NCBI RefSeq assembly: GCF_000471905.2
Contig: NW_006498527.1
Location: forward strand, 1,184,737 to 1,248,736
Reading direction: 5' to 3'
Source: Amborella trichopoda
Taxonomy: Eukaryota > Streptophyta > Magnoliopsida > Amborellales > Amborellaceae
DNA length: 64,000 bases
Part shown: piece after piece, positions 23,490-36,400 of the stretch
How positions within the stretch are numbered: the first letter of the stretch is position 1
Layout of the letters: each line of letters starts with the position of its first letter
Notes under the pieces: generated by a model
Seen by the model: only the letters and a program-made list of their open reading frames with translations
What the model was told of the DNA's origin: nothing
Database searches by the model: none
Translations under genes and position numbers: made by a program

Positions 23490-23650
23490 CAAAGTCTATA
23501 TCTTTTCCATGTTTGATATTACATGTCTTTAAAAATTAAGTCTTAAAATCCATCCAAAAAATAGATTTATTAAAAGGCTGTCTTTATAAATTAAGTCTTA
23601 AAATCCATCTCAAAAATAGATTTATCAAGAGGCCCGCATTTTTACATATG
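23490..23650. mobile_element. Partial MITE, family C, with internal duplication
   Basis: TTACATGTCTTTAAAAATTA, then TCTTAAAATCCATC and GAGGCCCGCATTTTTACAT, are shared with 39158-39430 and 39903-40199 and, inverted, with 42791-43106. The TTAAGTCTTAAAATCCATC block is present twice here. Confidence 0.6.
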
Positions 23651-25165
23651 CGGGCTTGCCCTTTGAAAAATGTGTTCTACAGTGAACACAAGCTCGTGAG
23701 CAAAACTTGTTTTACATGTGTCAAATGTGTTTTTTTCATGTGCCTACCTTCTAAAGATGCCGCAATGTCACTTTCGTGTCACACTTTAATGAGTTTAAAA
23801 GGGGCCAATGATTTCATACAACTGATGCAATAATCTTAAAAAATCGTCTCATGGCCATTTGTTTGATTTAAATTTTGAAATATACACTCTTTTCATTTTA
23901 ATGAATAAAAAATAAAAAATTTAAAATAAAAAATCAAAAACACAACTTAAAAAATATTTTTTCAATCCAATTAACATAGACTGTTCATTTTGACGAGATG
24001 CTTAGATCTAAGCTTTAAAAGGATTTTTTCATTTTCCAATTTTTTGGTATGGTTTTATTATCATTAGATGAACAATGTTAAAAAAGAAAAAAATGATTTT
24101 AAGTTTATAAAAGCTAAGATCTTGAAATTCACAAAATAAATGGTCTAAATTCGTTTTTGGATAGGACTCATTTTGACCATATCTAGTGTTCAAATTGAAC
24201 TTTTTTTTTTTTTGATTGATTATTGAGATGAAAAAAGTGTCAAATTGGGAACATACAAATACCACAAACATGGTTTTCTAAAAGTGTCGTTGTATTATAC
24301 TAATACAACTGTTGCATTGGTGTTCTATTTTTTTTTTCCATGTGCTAATTTTGGAGTTCTTGACACTTTCGTTGTGTCCGGGATTTCTGCATCTTAATAA
24401 CATAGCTTATATGGCACTTGTCAAATCATTTTTTCTTAAATAATACATTGATATGTCATGTTTGAAAAAACAAGTTTAAATAATTTATAGATGTGTCATG
24501 TTTGAAAAAGACAAGTTCAGATTTGAATGATTATATCATTCACATGTGCCAATAGCACTTGTCATCAGATCTTTATAAATTCCGTTTTTAAAACCTGGTG
24601 ATCCAAATTGGTAATCACCGTTTTGATCGCCCATCCATCTCCCTCGAAATCACTCAATACTATTACTTTAACAATTTTTATTACGAATTTTGACGATTCA
24701 GCCATACCTTGAATTATAGATCTGGATCATTACAGTAAGTTAGGCTTCCAAATCCGATTTGAAATTTTAAAACATTGTTCTAAATGTAGGCCTTTCCTCA
24801 CTTTTTAATGTACTTGTTAAGCAAACATTTAAGGGTTTGCTGTTTATAAGAGCGTAGCATCAATTTAGGAGTGACATAGTTAATCAATGGTCAACTGAGA
24901 GACATTTGAGAGATTGGCATTTGTTATTGATCTTGTTTAAACAAGTAGACAATTACTATTAAAAAAAGAATAAAGTGGTGGGTTCACACCAAGTGCATCT
25001 AAGTCAAATATGGACCATTCAACACATGTAAAGAACTCAAAAACACTGCAACACTTTTTCTACATTACATTCTAACATTGTCCAATTATAATTTCTCCAA
25101 AATTATCCCATCCTGATTAGATGGTTTGGTGCATTTCAATATTTTATTTTTATTTTTATTTCTTT
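23651..25165. other. AT-rich intergenic DNA
   Basis: I see no exon or RNA gene. One short motif (TGTCATGTTTGAAAAA) occurs twice at about 24455-24510. Confidence 0.45.
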
Positions 25166-25194
25166 ATGTAAGTTGGATTAAACTAAAAGTTTGG

Positions 25195-25335
25195 TCATCC
25201 ACACCTCAAAGTAAGGTGCATCCTAAATGACCAACATACCCCTAAAAAGTTTAAAATGCACCCTTTTATTGGTCATTTTAAATGATTGGAAATATTCTTT
25301 GGTATTTTTATCAAGTGCACCTTAGTAGCATCGAT
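25195..25335. mobile_element. MITE core relic
   Basis: AATGACCAACATACCCCTAA and the facing TTTATTGGTCATTTTAAATG, followed by TTTTTATCAAGTGCACCTTA, match the central palindrome and AGGTGCRCC motif of the MITEs at 2158, 2773 and 53533. Confidence 0.5.
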
Positions 25336-25500
25336 ATAAACATGTAACAAATATCAAAATTCAAACAATGTATGCAATCTCAACCACCTTATCAAAGATC
25401 GAACAGTCGAGAGTGTTGTACTTGAAATAATGCTTGTAGTTAAATCCTTACTATGCACATATCATAAATAGTCTGTTAAATTATAATAGGGAGTGGTTTA

Positions 25501-25832
25501 TATAAGGCGTCAACCTTAAACAATCTAAAGTACACACTGCCCAAAACCTTTACGATGGTCTCAAATTGCATTTTTACCTCTTAATTAAACCAGTACAAAG
25601 CAAGATCATCTACTTTTTTTTGAAATTAGATAATCTACATAAAAGGTTACAAGATGAACTATTTTTAGAACTAAAAATCTTTTTTTTTTCTTTTTACATC
25701 TACATATCTATTTACATCCATATATCTATAAGTCAAGATGATCAATTCTAATGTTTTTTGACATTGAAATAAATTCTCCAAGTGGATTTCTGATGGCCAC
25801 CTTACTTTTATAATATAAGGTTGACACCTTAC
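25501..25832. mobile_element. MITE with TAAGGYGTCAACCTTA ends
   Basis: TATAAGGCGTCAACCTTAAA at the left is the inverted form of the right end TATAAGGTTGACACCTTACA. The interior is AT-rich and non-coding; the length is about 330 bp. Similar ends occur at about 45975 and 46240. Confidence 0.65.
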
Positions 25833-25855
25833 ATAAATATTTTCAATTATTATAA

Positions 25856-26080
25856 GGGATTGTATACTTGGAGACCATTTATTTTTGGAATAAGGCCTAG
25901 TCACTTTAGCCATAGAATGTGAAATTCATAATGAAAGTTTGTTACAAAATTCAAAAAAAATTATATTGGACTTTGTATCCAAACAATGACACATCCTCAA
26001 CTACCTAATGTCAAATCTAATGGTCAATGATGATTGTGACCACCTTATATAAAAAAATAAATAGTCTCATTGTATATATT
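25856..26080. mobile_element. MITE, family B
   Basis: GGGATTGTATACTTGGAGAC at the left and AATAGTCTCATTGTATATAT at the right form the family B terminal inverted repeats. GATTGTGACCACCTTATAT inside matches the 42546 copy. The sequence has no coding content. Confidence 0.7.
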
Positions 26081-26330
26081 GTAATAATTGCATTGCATGC
26101 ACGCTGGGCTACACCAAACACATAAACATCCGTGGGCCGTAACATTCCATTAGCTTGGGCATGTCATATAAGTGATTTGCACTAATGCTTGAGAAACATA
26201 TGCCTTGAAAACATATAATGGTTTCTTCCAAAACTTCAATTCTTCTTTGGCTAAACAGGGTTAGTGACACTTCCTTTTGCGAAATGTCTATTGAGTAAAC
26301 TTTGGCGTATGAGACTCAAGGCCAATGCAT

Positions 26331-27130
26331 ATTCTCATCATCTTCATCATCATCATAGCTTTATTCCAACTTTTCAGGTCTCGCTACACAAATCTTATTC
26401 CACCTCTACCAAGAGCTATACCCTTAATCAGACCATAGTTGACCATATCTCTTCTCACTACTTCTTTTGATATCCTTATCTCCCTTCCCCTTGCCCTTTT
26501 AGAACCGAACCAAATCACTCTTCCTAATGGTTTTATTCTAGGTTGACACAAAAAAAATCCACAAGGCCAAACCACCAAAAAATAATCCCTTTTAATACTT
26601 CTTGGTCATCAATCTTAACTAAATCCTCATTTCTTCTTCTATTATTACTAAATTTGCATTTCCTATATTCTATCTTAATCCGGCTACTTTTAAAACCTTT
26701 AGTTTCTAGAACATCCCTCCAAAGTTCTAACTTTGAGTTGACATTACCTCTATTCTCATCAATTAAAACAATATCATTTGTGAGCAACATACACTACAAT
26801 ACCTTATCCTGTAGATGCCTAGTTAACTTGTCCACAACCAAAACAAAGAAATATGGACTCAACAATGAGCCTTGATGTAGGTCTACTTTCACTAAAAACT
26901 CACTTGCCTCTCTACTAGTTGCCCTGACTCTAGCTAGTGTTCCCATGTACATATCTATCACCATGTCAAAATATATCCTCTAGAGAAACCTTCTTTTCTA
27001 AGGCCCACCAAATTAATTCTCTAGATACCCTATTGTATGCTTTATCTAAATTAATAAAAACCATGTAGAGACCTCTTCGCTTCCCCTGAACTTCTCAATC
27101 CAAGTAGAAAAATCGCCTTAATTGCTTATG
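26331..27130 (-). pseudogene. RTE-type LINE reverse transcriptase relic
   Basis: Read on the minus strand, the order is ...TLARVRATSREASEFLVKVD, LHQGSLLSPYFFVLVVDKLT, then NDIVLIDE..VNSKLELWRD, ETKGFKSSRIKIEY and CKFSNN, ending in a CATCATCATC-derived tail (ATGATGATGATGAAG). This matches the RT palm and thumb of RTE LINEs. The catalytic box, normally FADD, reads LTND here and several stops and frameshifts break the frame, so it is inactive. It lies about 290 bp downstream of the IPK stop codon, in the same direction. Confidence 0.8.
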
Positions 27131-27414
27131 CATATATTTTTAATCTTACAGCCCCTAATTGATGAGATGTAGAGTGTGATACATACTTTGATCTAATCAA
27201 TACTTCCATCTAATTATCATTTTTTCAGTATAATAAGGCGTGATGTGACCTGATACTAGCAAGTCAAGATGTAGATGGACAGAGAGAGAGAGAATGTCCC
27301 CCATTGCACCACCTTTTAAGTGGTTTCTTGCATATGGGACACATTTCATATAGGAATAACTAGTTCCATCATTTCATAAATGAATACCTAATTCCATCAC
27401 CAATGAGCCAAGGC

Positions 27415-30400
27415 TTAAACATCTGAATGTATGCATTTTGAGGAGGATCTGACCATTGTTCCCAACCACTCATTAGAGATGTTGCTCACTTCACCCTTTA
27501 GAGCTTTCAACGAGTGATCTGTGCCAGCCTGCTTTTAAGATCTTATTTAGTGATGAAACTTGGAAAGAAATAACAAATAATAAAGATTTATAATTCCTCT
27601 TGAATTTGACTAAAAGGAACCTTGGTGCTCCCACCCACTTTAGAATCATTTTTTAAGGTGTTGTGGGGTACCTAAAAAAATTCCAAACCCTCTCAAAATG
27701 AATCTCCTCCAAGATATAGTTGATCGAGGCTAAAAGAAAACCTTCAAATCCCCATGACCCATTTTTTACAATGTGAGAGCATGATTTGAACATTTTCAAG
27801 TCAATCCCACACCTTAAAAGTGAGTCTTAGGTGGGCAAAGCAACAGGTTTGTTGTTCTGAGGAGAATTTGCCATCTTACCCCCTTAAATTAGAAGGAAAA
27901 AAGAAAAGTGATAGTTACTTTACCTTCACAATATAGACATCAATTCCAAGTTTTGCAATCGTTGCGGCCTCCGTTATCTTGGTCATCATTCCACCAGTTG
28001 TGTCATGGGCTCCCACCGTGATTTTAACTGTTGCGGAAGAGAAGTCAATAATCAGAAAATAATGAATTCAATTATACATGCAAGAAAACTGAGATTAGAA
28101 GAGAAAACTAGGACACTGAACAAGCCATTGAATTATGGAAAAACGTTTATATAGAGCTGAACCCCTTCGCAATAACTAGGGCTGCACCCTCCTACATTGT
28201 CCGTTTATTTTGGATGGTGTAAATATTTTGGCATGGTTTAATAAGGAACACCGGGTCAAGGGAAGCCCCAGTTGCCCATTAATATGTATTCTTCCCTCAT
28301 TCTCTTCAAGTTTTCTTGATGGCCTGTCTCTTCTCTCTCTTCTTCTAAGTGTTCTTGATGGCCCGTCTCTCTCTTCTCTCCCTCCCCCCCCCCCCACCGC
28401 AAGGAAAGATCTGCTTACAAGCCCTGACCCCCATTTAGAAGGTGGTTATCAAATACGCATTGCTCTCTCTTACCCTGATGAAATACCTGGAACCCATGTT
28501 CTCTAAACCCACTCTCTCTCTGGCCTCCTAAGAAAGTGCACCACCACCACCAAAACCCATTTTAGGAATCAGGCTTGGGCTTGGGTAGTTAGCAGTTGAT
28601 ATTAGCAATCCTGCATCTGAAGTTCAATTCCGAGAGAATACAGCATTTTGGCATCTTACAGAGAGAAAGAGGATGTGACAGGTGCTTAAGGTGGGTGAGA
28701 GAGCAAGATATTAAAGAGTGAGATGGAGCGATGGTTTGTTCCGAATGGTAATGAAATATGCATATTTGAGGGTACTCCATGACCTTGAAGAGAGGAGCTC
28801 AAGCTCTAGAGTGCTCCAACCCCTCTTTCTCCCACTGCCGCACTTCTATCCTTAAAAATCTACCCAGTCAACATAGCTTAGGTTAGCGTAACATGCGCAC
28901 ACATCTTTAACTCTACCCCCACCCCCAACCCCACCTGGTTCATTAAACTCATTCCCAAATTTGGTGACCTTCCTCCAAAATTGACCTCATTTATACAGCA
29001 ACTCTCTGCCTGGTTCAGTGTACCCATCCTTAGCAGCCATTTTCTTGCTTTCCCTCTCTCTATCTCTACAACAAACATGCTTTCCCTCTTTATCTCTACA
29101 ATGAGCGTAGAATTAGCACCAAATCAGCCAAAAACCAGGTCCTTGAGATCCCTATTCTTGAAAGATTAGCTCTCACAACCTTGGACTAAAATTTGCACTA
29201 AAATTACCATCAAATTCAGCTCCAGATTTAGCTAGAGGCTGACTTAAAGAACCTTGCTCAGAGCAAGGCCGTGAGAGCAAAAGAATTATGAGTTTCCATC
29301 TTAACAAAAGCCTTTCATAGATTTGAGCAAGATATAGATGGAGAGGTTCATAGCAAGAGAGAGAAAAATGAGGTATTGAGACTTGGCAGAGAGAGAAATG
29401 AGAAATTGAGTGACAGAGAGAGTGAACATGGACATGGAGAGGAAGGAAAAAGAGAGCATATTAGGTATCTATCAGGGAATAGATAGAAAGTGGGATTGGA
29501 GGGGACAAGGGGGCTATTGGAAGGAGAGAGGATGCGAAGAGAGGAAAGAAAAATAATAGCACTGTGGTTTGAGAGGTCTCGAAGGGATGCGAACAAAGAG
29601 GAAACCGGGTACCGGAAGCCCCGATTTCTCTCATCATGCAGTGTTCAATACCTGCACCGTCCAAATAAATGGATGGTGCAGATGGTGCAGCCCTGCTTCA
29701 ATAAGTAGGTTGCAGCCTTATAGATACTGCATCCTTTAATTATTTAAAATCAATTATTTAAAGGCAAATTGTTTCACGAGTAAGGGAAGGGGATGCACTT
29801 CTACATGTGCATCCCCTCATGCATCCCACATCCATCTTCTACATGTGCTTCCACTTAATATGGATGTGGAGATATGGTGGCCCCACCTAAACTCAAAATG
29901 AACGGTGTTTATAAAACATCACAAAATTTATTATTTATCTTTTAAATTTCTTTTTCTTTTAAATTCATATTCACAAATGTTGAGAATCTCTAATAGGGCT
30001 GAGTCATATTCACCAATTCGTTACCCGAGCGACCGAGCCCCTTCGGCTCTATTTTATCATTTCTACAAGACATTCAACATATCAATAGACCATGTTTGCA
30101 ACACTCATCAGCAAATATTCTCAACCAGGGCTGAGTAACAAACAAATAAAGGAAAAAGAGAAAAAGATAGTTGCAAAACATGACAAATGATCCTAGCAAT
30201 TTTAGCAAGTTTAATAATTACTCAAAAGTGTAAAGAAGAGGGCATCTCAAACTTACCTTGTTTGTTCATGTGTGGTAGCATAGGTTTGACAATTGACCAA
30301 CTACCATCTTCATCAACAGCTGCCAACCCAAGATTCAGTTCAGCAGAGCGATTATGCTAATGAAATTTAAGCTTAAATATATTCACATCATAAGCTATGG

Positions 30401-33400
30401 TTCTTATTGGAACATTCAAAAATCATATGACAAATCCAAGTGATACTTTAGAATAGAAAATAGAAGCTTAATAAATTTTATAGAAAAATTATGTATCATC
30501 AATCACGACAAGGAATTGCTCACCTATCTCTCTTAAAAGTATAGCATTAGGATCTGATGGAGGGCGGTCATAAACTCCAAGAACATCTGTCTTATTCAGA
30601 TTATAGAAAAACAGAGGCTCATACATGAGTCCTAACCACTGCTTGAAAATGCGGACACAGGCTCAGACTCGCTAGAATCCCGAACCTGAGACAGTCAGGA
30701 AACTGGCTGAGTTTGAGGTTCGAATTGGCGAATTTTCTGGGGAAATAGCAACAGGGATCCTAGGCTTGGGAGACTCGCCCCATCTTTGGGGGTCACCCTC
30801 AGGAATCGCTTGGGTAGTTTTAAATCACTGCTTCTAAATAATATCCAACTGACAAAATGGAAGATCAAATGGGATATGAAGCATATTAGTCGAAAACTAT
30901 CAACTATCATCCAATCAACAAAAATGCCAATGAGCTGATACATAACTTTGGATACAAGAAACACAACATAGTGAGGTCTTAATTGTTGTGCAAGATAGCG
31001 AATGATGACATCTCCACTTAGAATGGTGCATCCCTGCACAAATAAGCCATACTACCATAAAAACGGATTCTTATCAGTCAGTAATAATGAATTTTTTCTT
31101 TGTACTCATCTTTTCAAGATTTTAATGTTCTAAATAGCTTCTCTATGATAATATTCTTGAGGCATTTCCTTCTGCACAATTAAAACAAACAGTATAAATT
31201 TGGATGGGAAGATATAAAATAAACGAATGGCCTATGGAAAACCCATAGTCCAGTGAGTCAAAACCTGATCATCAAAACTATGAACATTCAAGGATGGTTA
31301 GCAACCCACTAGAATGTGATTTGACCACAATGGAGGATCCAACTCTCCATCATTGCCCGCAATCACAATGAATGATGATGATCCAGTGGACTATGTTTTT
31401 CCATGGTCCATAAGTCTATATAGTACTTCCCCAAATTGGATAGTCCAAGACATGTACCTGTGAGTTATCAAGCACTACATCACCATGTAAAACCTGGAAA
31501 AGTTGATGCCCGTTAACAACTTCAAGTGTTCCACTAAAAAAGAAAGTAGAAAGTAGTACAGGGAATGTTCAAGTGATGCATATTATAACCTACAGGGATT
31601 AAACCGGAATCAATAGCGTTTGCCACCTGGGAAATATTTGCATCTGTAAACTGCAACAATAAGTGCCAAAATTCAGGTCAGCCTTCTGGCATTGAGAAAA
31701 TACTACGAATACTGTAAGATCTTCTTTTGAGAATACACATCACAGATGACAAGGCTAGTATGAAGAAATCAAAGAGCACATACAATTGATGTTCACAACC
31801 TAAATACATAACAAGTTCTTAGATAACTACTAACATTTCTTCCAGCAGTTGACCATCCACAGGCAAATGGAGACATCCCAACAGATGGAATACCTTCTAC
31901 AAAACCATAATCAGAAGTCCAATCAGTCACAAAATGTGTGGGTGAATTTGACAACCTGCAACCTCATAAGACAACAATCCATAACCCCATATGACTAAAT
32001 GAAGGGGTTTTTGACCCATTGGTTATAAAACATTCCTAACCATTTACAAAAAAGAAAAGGTTAATCTATTCACCACAGTATTCCCAGCTCTGTTATGAAA
32101 TAAAGCAGGCTAAGTTAAGGTAAGCTAATAAGTGCCAAAAAAAGCTTATTATCTTAGCTTGTTTCACTTCTTGGCCAACCTAACACTTGGTATCAAGCAA
32201 GCGATTAGCTGTTGCGCTTTTGTAGACCAATATTATATTAAGTAAATGAAAGATACTGTAGCTGCATTGCATAACTTGTCAATTAGTCAAGTATGCACAT
32301 GCTAAACGCTTTTATGGCAATCATAATGGAAAGTTGAAGAAGTCAAAGCAATTTATGGATATAGAAAGCATACCACTTGCAAGTGCTCTAACAATTTCAA
32401 GATTGAGTGATGTCACCTATAGAGAGTTGAGACAAAAGGAAAAAACAACTGATAAATAATTACGAGACAAATTGATTTGATGGACAATCAAATATCAAAG
32501 AAACATAGAAAACTGTAAATCGTGATCATACAATTGAAATGGAGAAACAATAGAAGCAGGATAAAACCAAGAAAGATATACACGGCAAAATGGACCCTTC
32601 ATCCATTCATGACCACCCTGCTTGTGTTGACAAAGATATTGTGATGCAGGGAAAAAATAGAATCACAAAAATAACAATAAAAAGAAAGAAATGTTGAGAG
32701 AATATACCCTCTTTCAAAGGTCTGCAAGGGAATCCACCCCAAAACAATCTCTTTACATGACCAAATTCTATTCAACTCAAATCACTTTCACCGATTTACA
32801 ATGAAGAGATATATCCCTTTAAATAGACTAAAAAGAACATAAACAATAACTACATAAAATCCCTCTCTACACGGGCTTTCATATCTCTCCTCCCTATTTT
32901 CTCTCAACCTATTTTCTCTCTCTTAACCTCAATAGATAACCCACGTTTACCCAAAGCCTCCCCCTAAGGAAACGTTACCTATTGTTGAAAAAGATAAACC
33001 CCTTTAGATTTAACCTTATCCTATTTACATTCATCTTTCTTAGAAACTAACCAACCCAATTGATCACTATCAATTCACGCACAAAATAAACTCATGCCCA
33101 CCTAATTATCCTTGCACACGTCCTATTCCTAAAATTAAAAGATAAACTAAAAAATTAATGATAATAAAATTGTATTTTGATTTTTCAATTTTTTTTTTTG
33201 CATCATTCTCCCGGGGTTGGGAGAAGCTCGACCTCGAGCTTGAAGCCAATCACCATTTGCTAATTGGTGATGTAAGCCCACCATGCTCCTCGGCACCTTT
33301 TCTTCAATTTCTTCAAGACTAATGTAAGACTCTTGCCTGCAACTATGTTCCAAGAGTAATTGTTGAATACGAGCTTGGGCTGATTATGATTATTCCTAAT

Positions 33401-36400
33401 TAGGAATGGGTCCAGCTCCAAAGACACACCATATGCAATCGATGAACAACTTTGACCGTGAAATTTTTGGGAGATCAATTTTAATATTAAAATCTCTTGG
33501 TCGCTCTATAGGACGTGGATTTGGCCCGTAAATTTCTTCATTACGCTTGAAATTAACACCCTGGGTCTGTCGTGGAATTACTGGTGCAAGATGAATGTGG
33601 CTGCGAGCACCTTCCTCACGATGAAGATTGTTCTCCAACCGTTGCATTCTTTGATTCCTCTCCTGATTCATCTCATGTACTTCAGTTCGAAAATCCTCTA
33701 TGGCTTTAGTCAAATTTTCTATAGCTTGTCCCCAACGATCATCCATAGCAAGAGCGGGATTAGCTTTTGGTGGCATTGTCAAACAAACCGAATATCTCTA
33801 GATCTAACTTGCTCTGATACCAATTGATGCAGGAAAAAAATAAAACTAGAAAAATAACAATAAAAAAAAGAAAGGTTGAGAGAATATACCCTCTCTCAAA
33901 GGTCTGAGAGGGAATCCACCCCAAAACAATCTCTTCACGAGACCAAATTCTATTCAACTCATTCACTTTCACCGATTTACAATGAAGGGATATCTCCCTT
34001 TAAATAGACTAAAAAGAAGATAAACAATAACTAAACAAAAAATCCCTCTCTATACGGACTTTCATATTTTATCTCTCCTCCTTATTTTCTCTCTCTTAAC
34101 CTATTTTTCACTCATCCCTATTTTCTCTCTCTTAACTCAATAGATAACCCATGTTTACCCAAACCCTCCCCTAAGGCAAAACGTTACCTATTGTTGAAAA
34201 AGATAAACCCCTTTTAGATTTAACCTTATCGTATTTACATTCCTCTTTCTTAGAAACTAACCAACCCAATTGATCAATATCAATTCAAGCACAAAATAAA
34301 CTCATGCCCACCTAATTATCCTTGCGCACCTCCTATTCCTAAAATTAAAAGATAAACTAAAAAATTAATGATAATAAAATTGTATTTTGAATTTTGAAAT
34401 TTTTTTTTTTTTTGCATTATATTGTTTCTTCCATGGACTCCACCTATTCATGACCCCCTACTTGTGTTGATAAAGATAATTTGCTCTGCTGGAAGAGAGC
34501 ACATCCGCACTTTGCAAAGATTTATCTATTATTTAAGTAGCATAGATTTAATTTCTTGCGCCTCAGTAATGTTTCATCATTTTGAAATCTCATTACAGTA
34601 TTTATTAGAACAATGTGTATGTACTAAAGTATTGCCATTTGTCTATAAATATAAAGGTTAAACAAAAAAAAAAAAATTATACTACTGTATATCATGAATA
34701 TAAGTGTATGGAATGGCATTAGCATAGCAGAAGCCGAGATATTATTGATTAATCATATTATGAGAGTCGACTTTGATATGAACTCTTGTAATTTTATAAC
34801 ATAAAATGCTGAAGTGGCAATGTCCATCTCACCAAAAAAGGAAAAGAAGCAAACATTGAGAAAACATCAAAATCTTCAATATGCAGAAAACCAAAAAATA
34901 AGTTGATAACTAATAGACAAACATCTGATTCTATCTGATTTATCTTACAGAGATGCGCGTGGCCACGAAACCAGCCCTCACAAGGGGCAAGTGAAGCCCT
35001 CCCTTGTGAACCCCAGACCTACTTGCCTGGAAGTGCCCAAATGATCCTACAGAAAATATCCAGTGAACACCTTAGATATGAAATTTTACAGGAGTTGCAA
35101 TGTGTTGGAAGTACAGATGTAAAGAAGGAAAAAAACAAAAAACTTAGGTCCCATTAGACGGACCAAATTTTGGGAACAAGCCATATTCTTCCTCCATCTG
35201 TTTGGGAGTGAAAAATGGCCCAGCTTGGTGCACCCCACTATCAATGGGTAAATTCTTGACCCCGCTTATTATGAAAGCACTGCCAAAATATCCGTAGCTC
35301 TGAAAAAAGAAAATTATGTTTTACACTTAATTCTTCCTTCCTTGTTGGAGTTGTTCTGCCACTCAAATGATGCCTTAATGTGACATTAAATAATAAGGTA
35401 TTACTATACATCAAAATGACTCCAATTATTACAAAGGATGATGAAGATCCACCTATAAAGAAGGAAAATCATCTAGAATGGGTATCATTCCAAATTTGAT
35501 GAACTCAAAATAATATTAGATACATATTTGGCAGTTAAGTGTGATATGAACACAAACTGAGATATGGGTGCTTTACCCAGGTGAAGCTTTGAACATTCTT
35601 AAAGCATTTGAAGATCAATTTAGGTCCTCTTGTAGTGAAGAATACCACATCAATGCAATTAAATGAGCTCGAATAGATAAGACAATTGCTAACAAGCTAG
35701 CAAATATCACCAGGGACATTAGAGAATTGTTGAGTATTCTTCAGCATCTTTTAGCTGATACATAAGGAAACCATTAATTGATCAGTTCCCTAGGGAAAAA
35801 CTTGAGTTTCAAGATTTTTTTTTGTTTTTGGGTCCCCAATCTAAATGGACCATTAGGGCCAGTTTGGATATCTGAAAATAGGTATCTAGGAGACTCATTG
35901 CCATGGAGACCAGGCATTTCCGCAACTTGGATGCCATCTGGAGAGAGAATTTCACTCTCCACGTGGATATCTGTGTCCACATTTTGAGGCCAAAACATGG
36001 AGATCTGTATTCCACCGAAATAGGTGGAATACACATTTTGGTCTTGTTTGGACACTAGGAGAAGAATGCCTTGGGGAGATGCCATGCCTTGGGGAGATGC
36101 CTCTCTTGGTATTGGCATCTCCTAGAATATGGGTGTTTGTTGTTTGGATGGCATCTGATAAGAGACCTAGAAGATGCATGTCCACTGTTTGGATTGCCTG
36201 GAGTATGTGTTTCTCATAAATTTATTACATCCTTGTTTTGCATTATTCCCATCATATTGGCTGGGGAAAACATGTGATTTCATAAAGCATGTGAGTTAAA
36301 ATCTTGCCCTAGTCAGTATGATAGGAATAATACAAAACAAAAATGTAATAATTTATGAGAAACACATCCTCCAGACAATCCAAAAAGTGGACATGCATAT

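Larger units (their letters stand above)
32642..34419 (-). mobile_element. Gag-only LTR retrotransposon in IPK intron 3
   Basis: This is a compact 1.78-kb element flanked by the 5-bp duplication TATTG (32637-32641 and 34420-34424). On the minus strand the order is 5' LTR (34419-33825), PBS TGGTATCAGAGC (33822-33811), a gag-like frame (33782-33396), a purine stretch CCCCGGGAGA just before the 3' LTR, and 3' LTR (33205-32642). LTR ends are TGATGCA...TGCATCA; the 5' copy has TAATGCA. No protease, reverse transcriptase or integrase is present, so it must have moved with enzymes from another element. It resembles the non-autonomous classes called TRIM or TR-GAG. Flanking host DNA of about 50 bp is itself duplicated outside (32590-32638 and 34434-34480). 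Confidence 0.85.

Noticed and set aside
30695..31039. 114-codon minus-strand frame as an independent protein
   Set aside because: Its first 26 residues are IPK exon 8 (GCTILSGD onward); the rest is read-through into intron 8.
35774..36277. Several overlapping frames around 35.8-36.3 kb
   Set aside because: They arise from the GC-richer inverted-repeat transposon ends, change frame frequently and show no domain.
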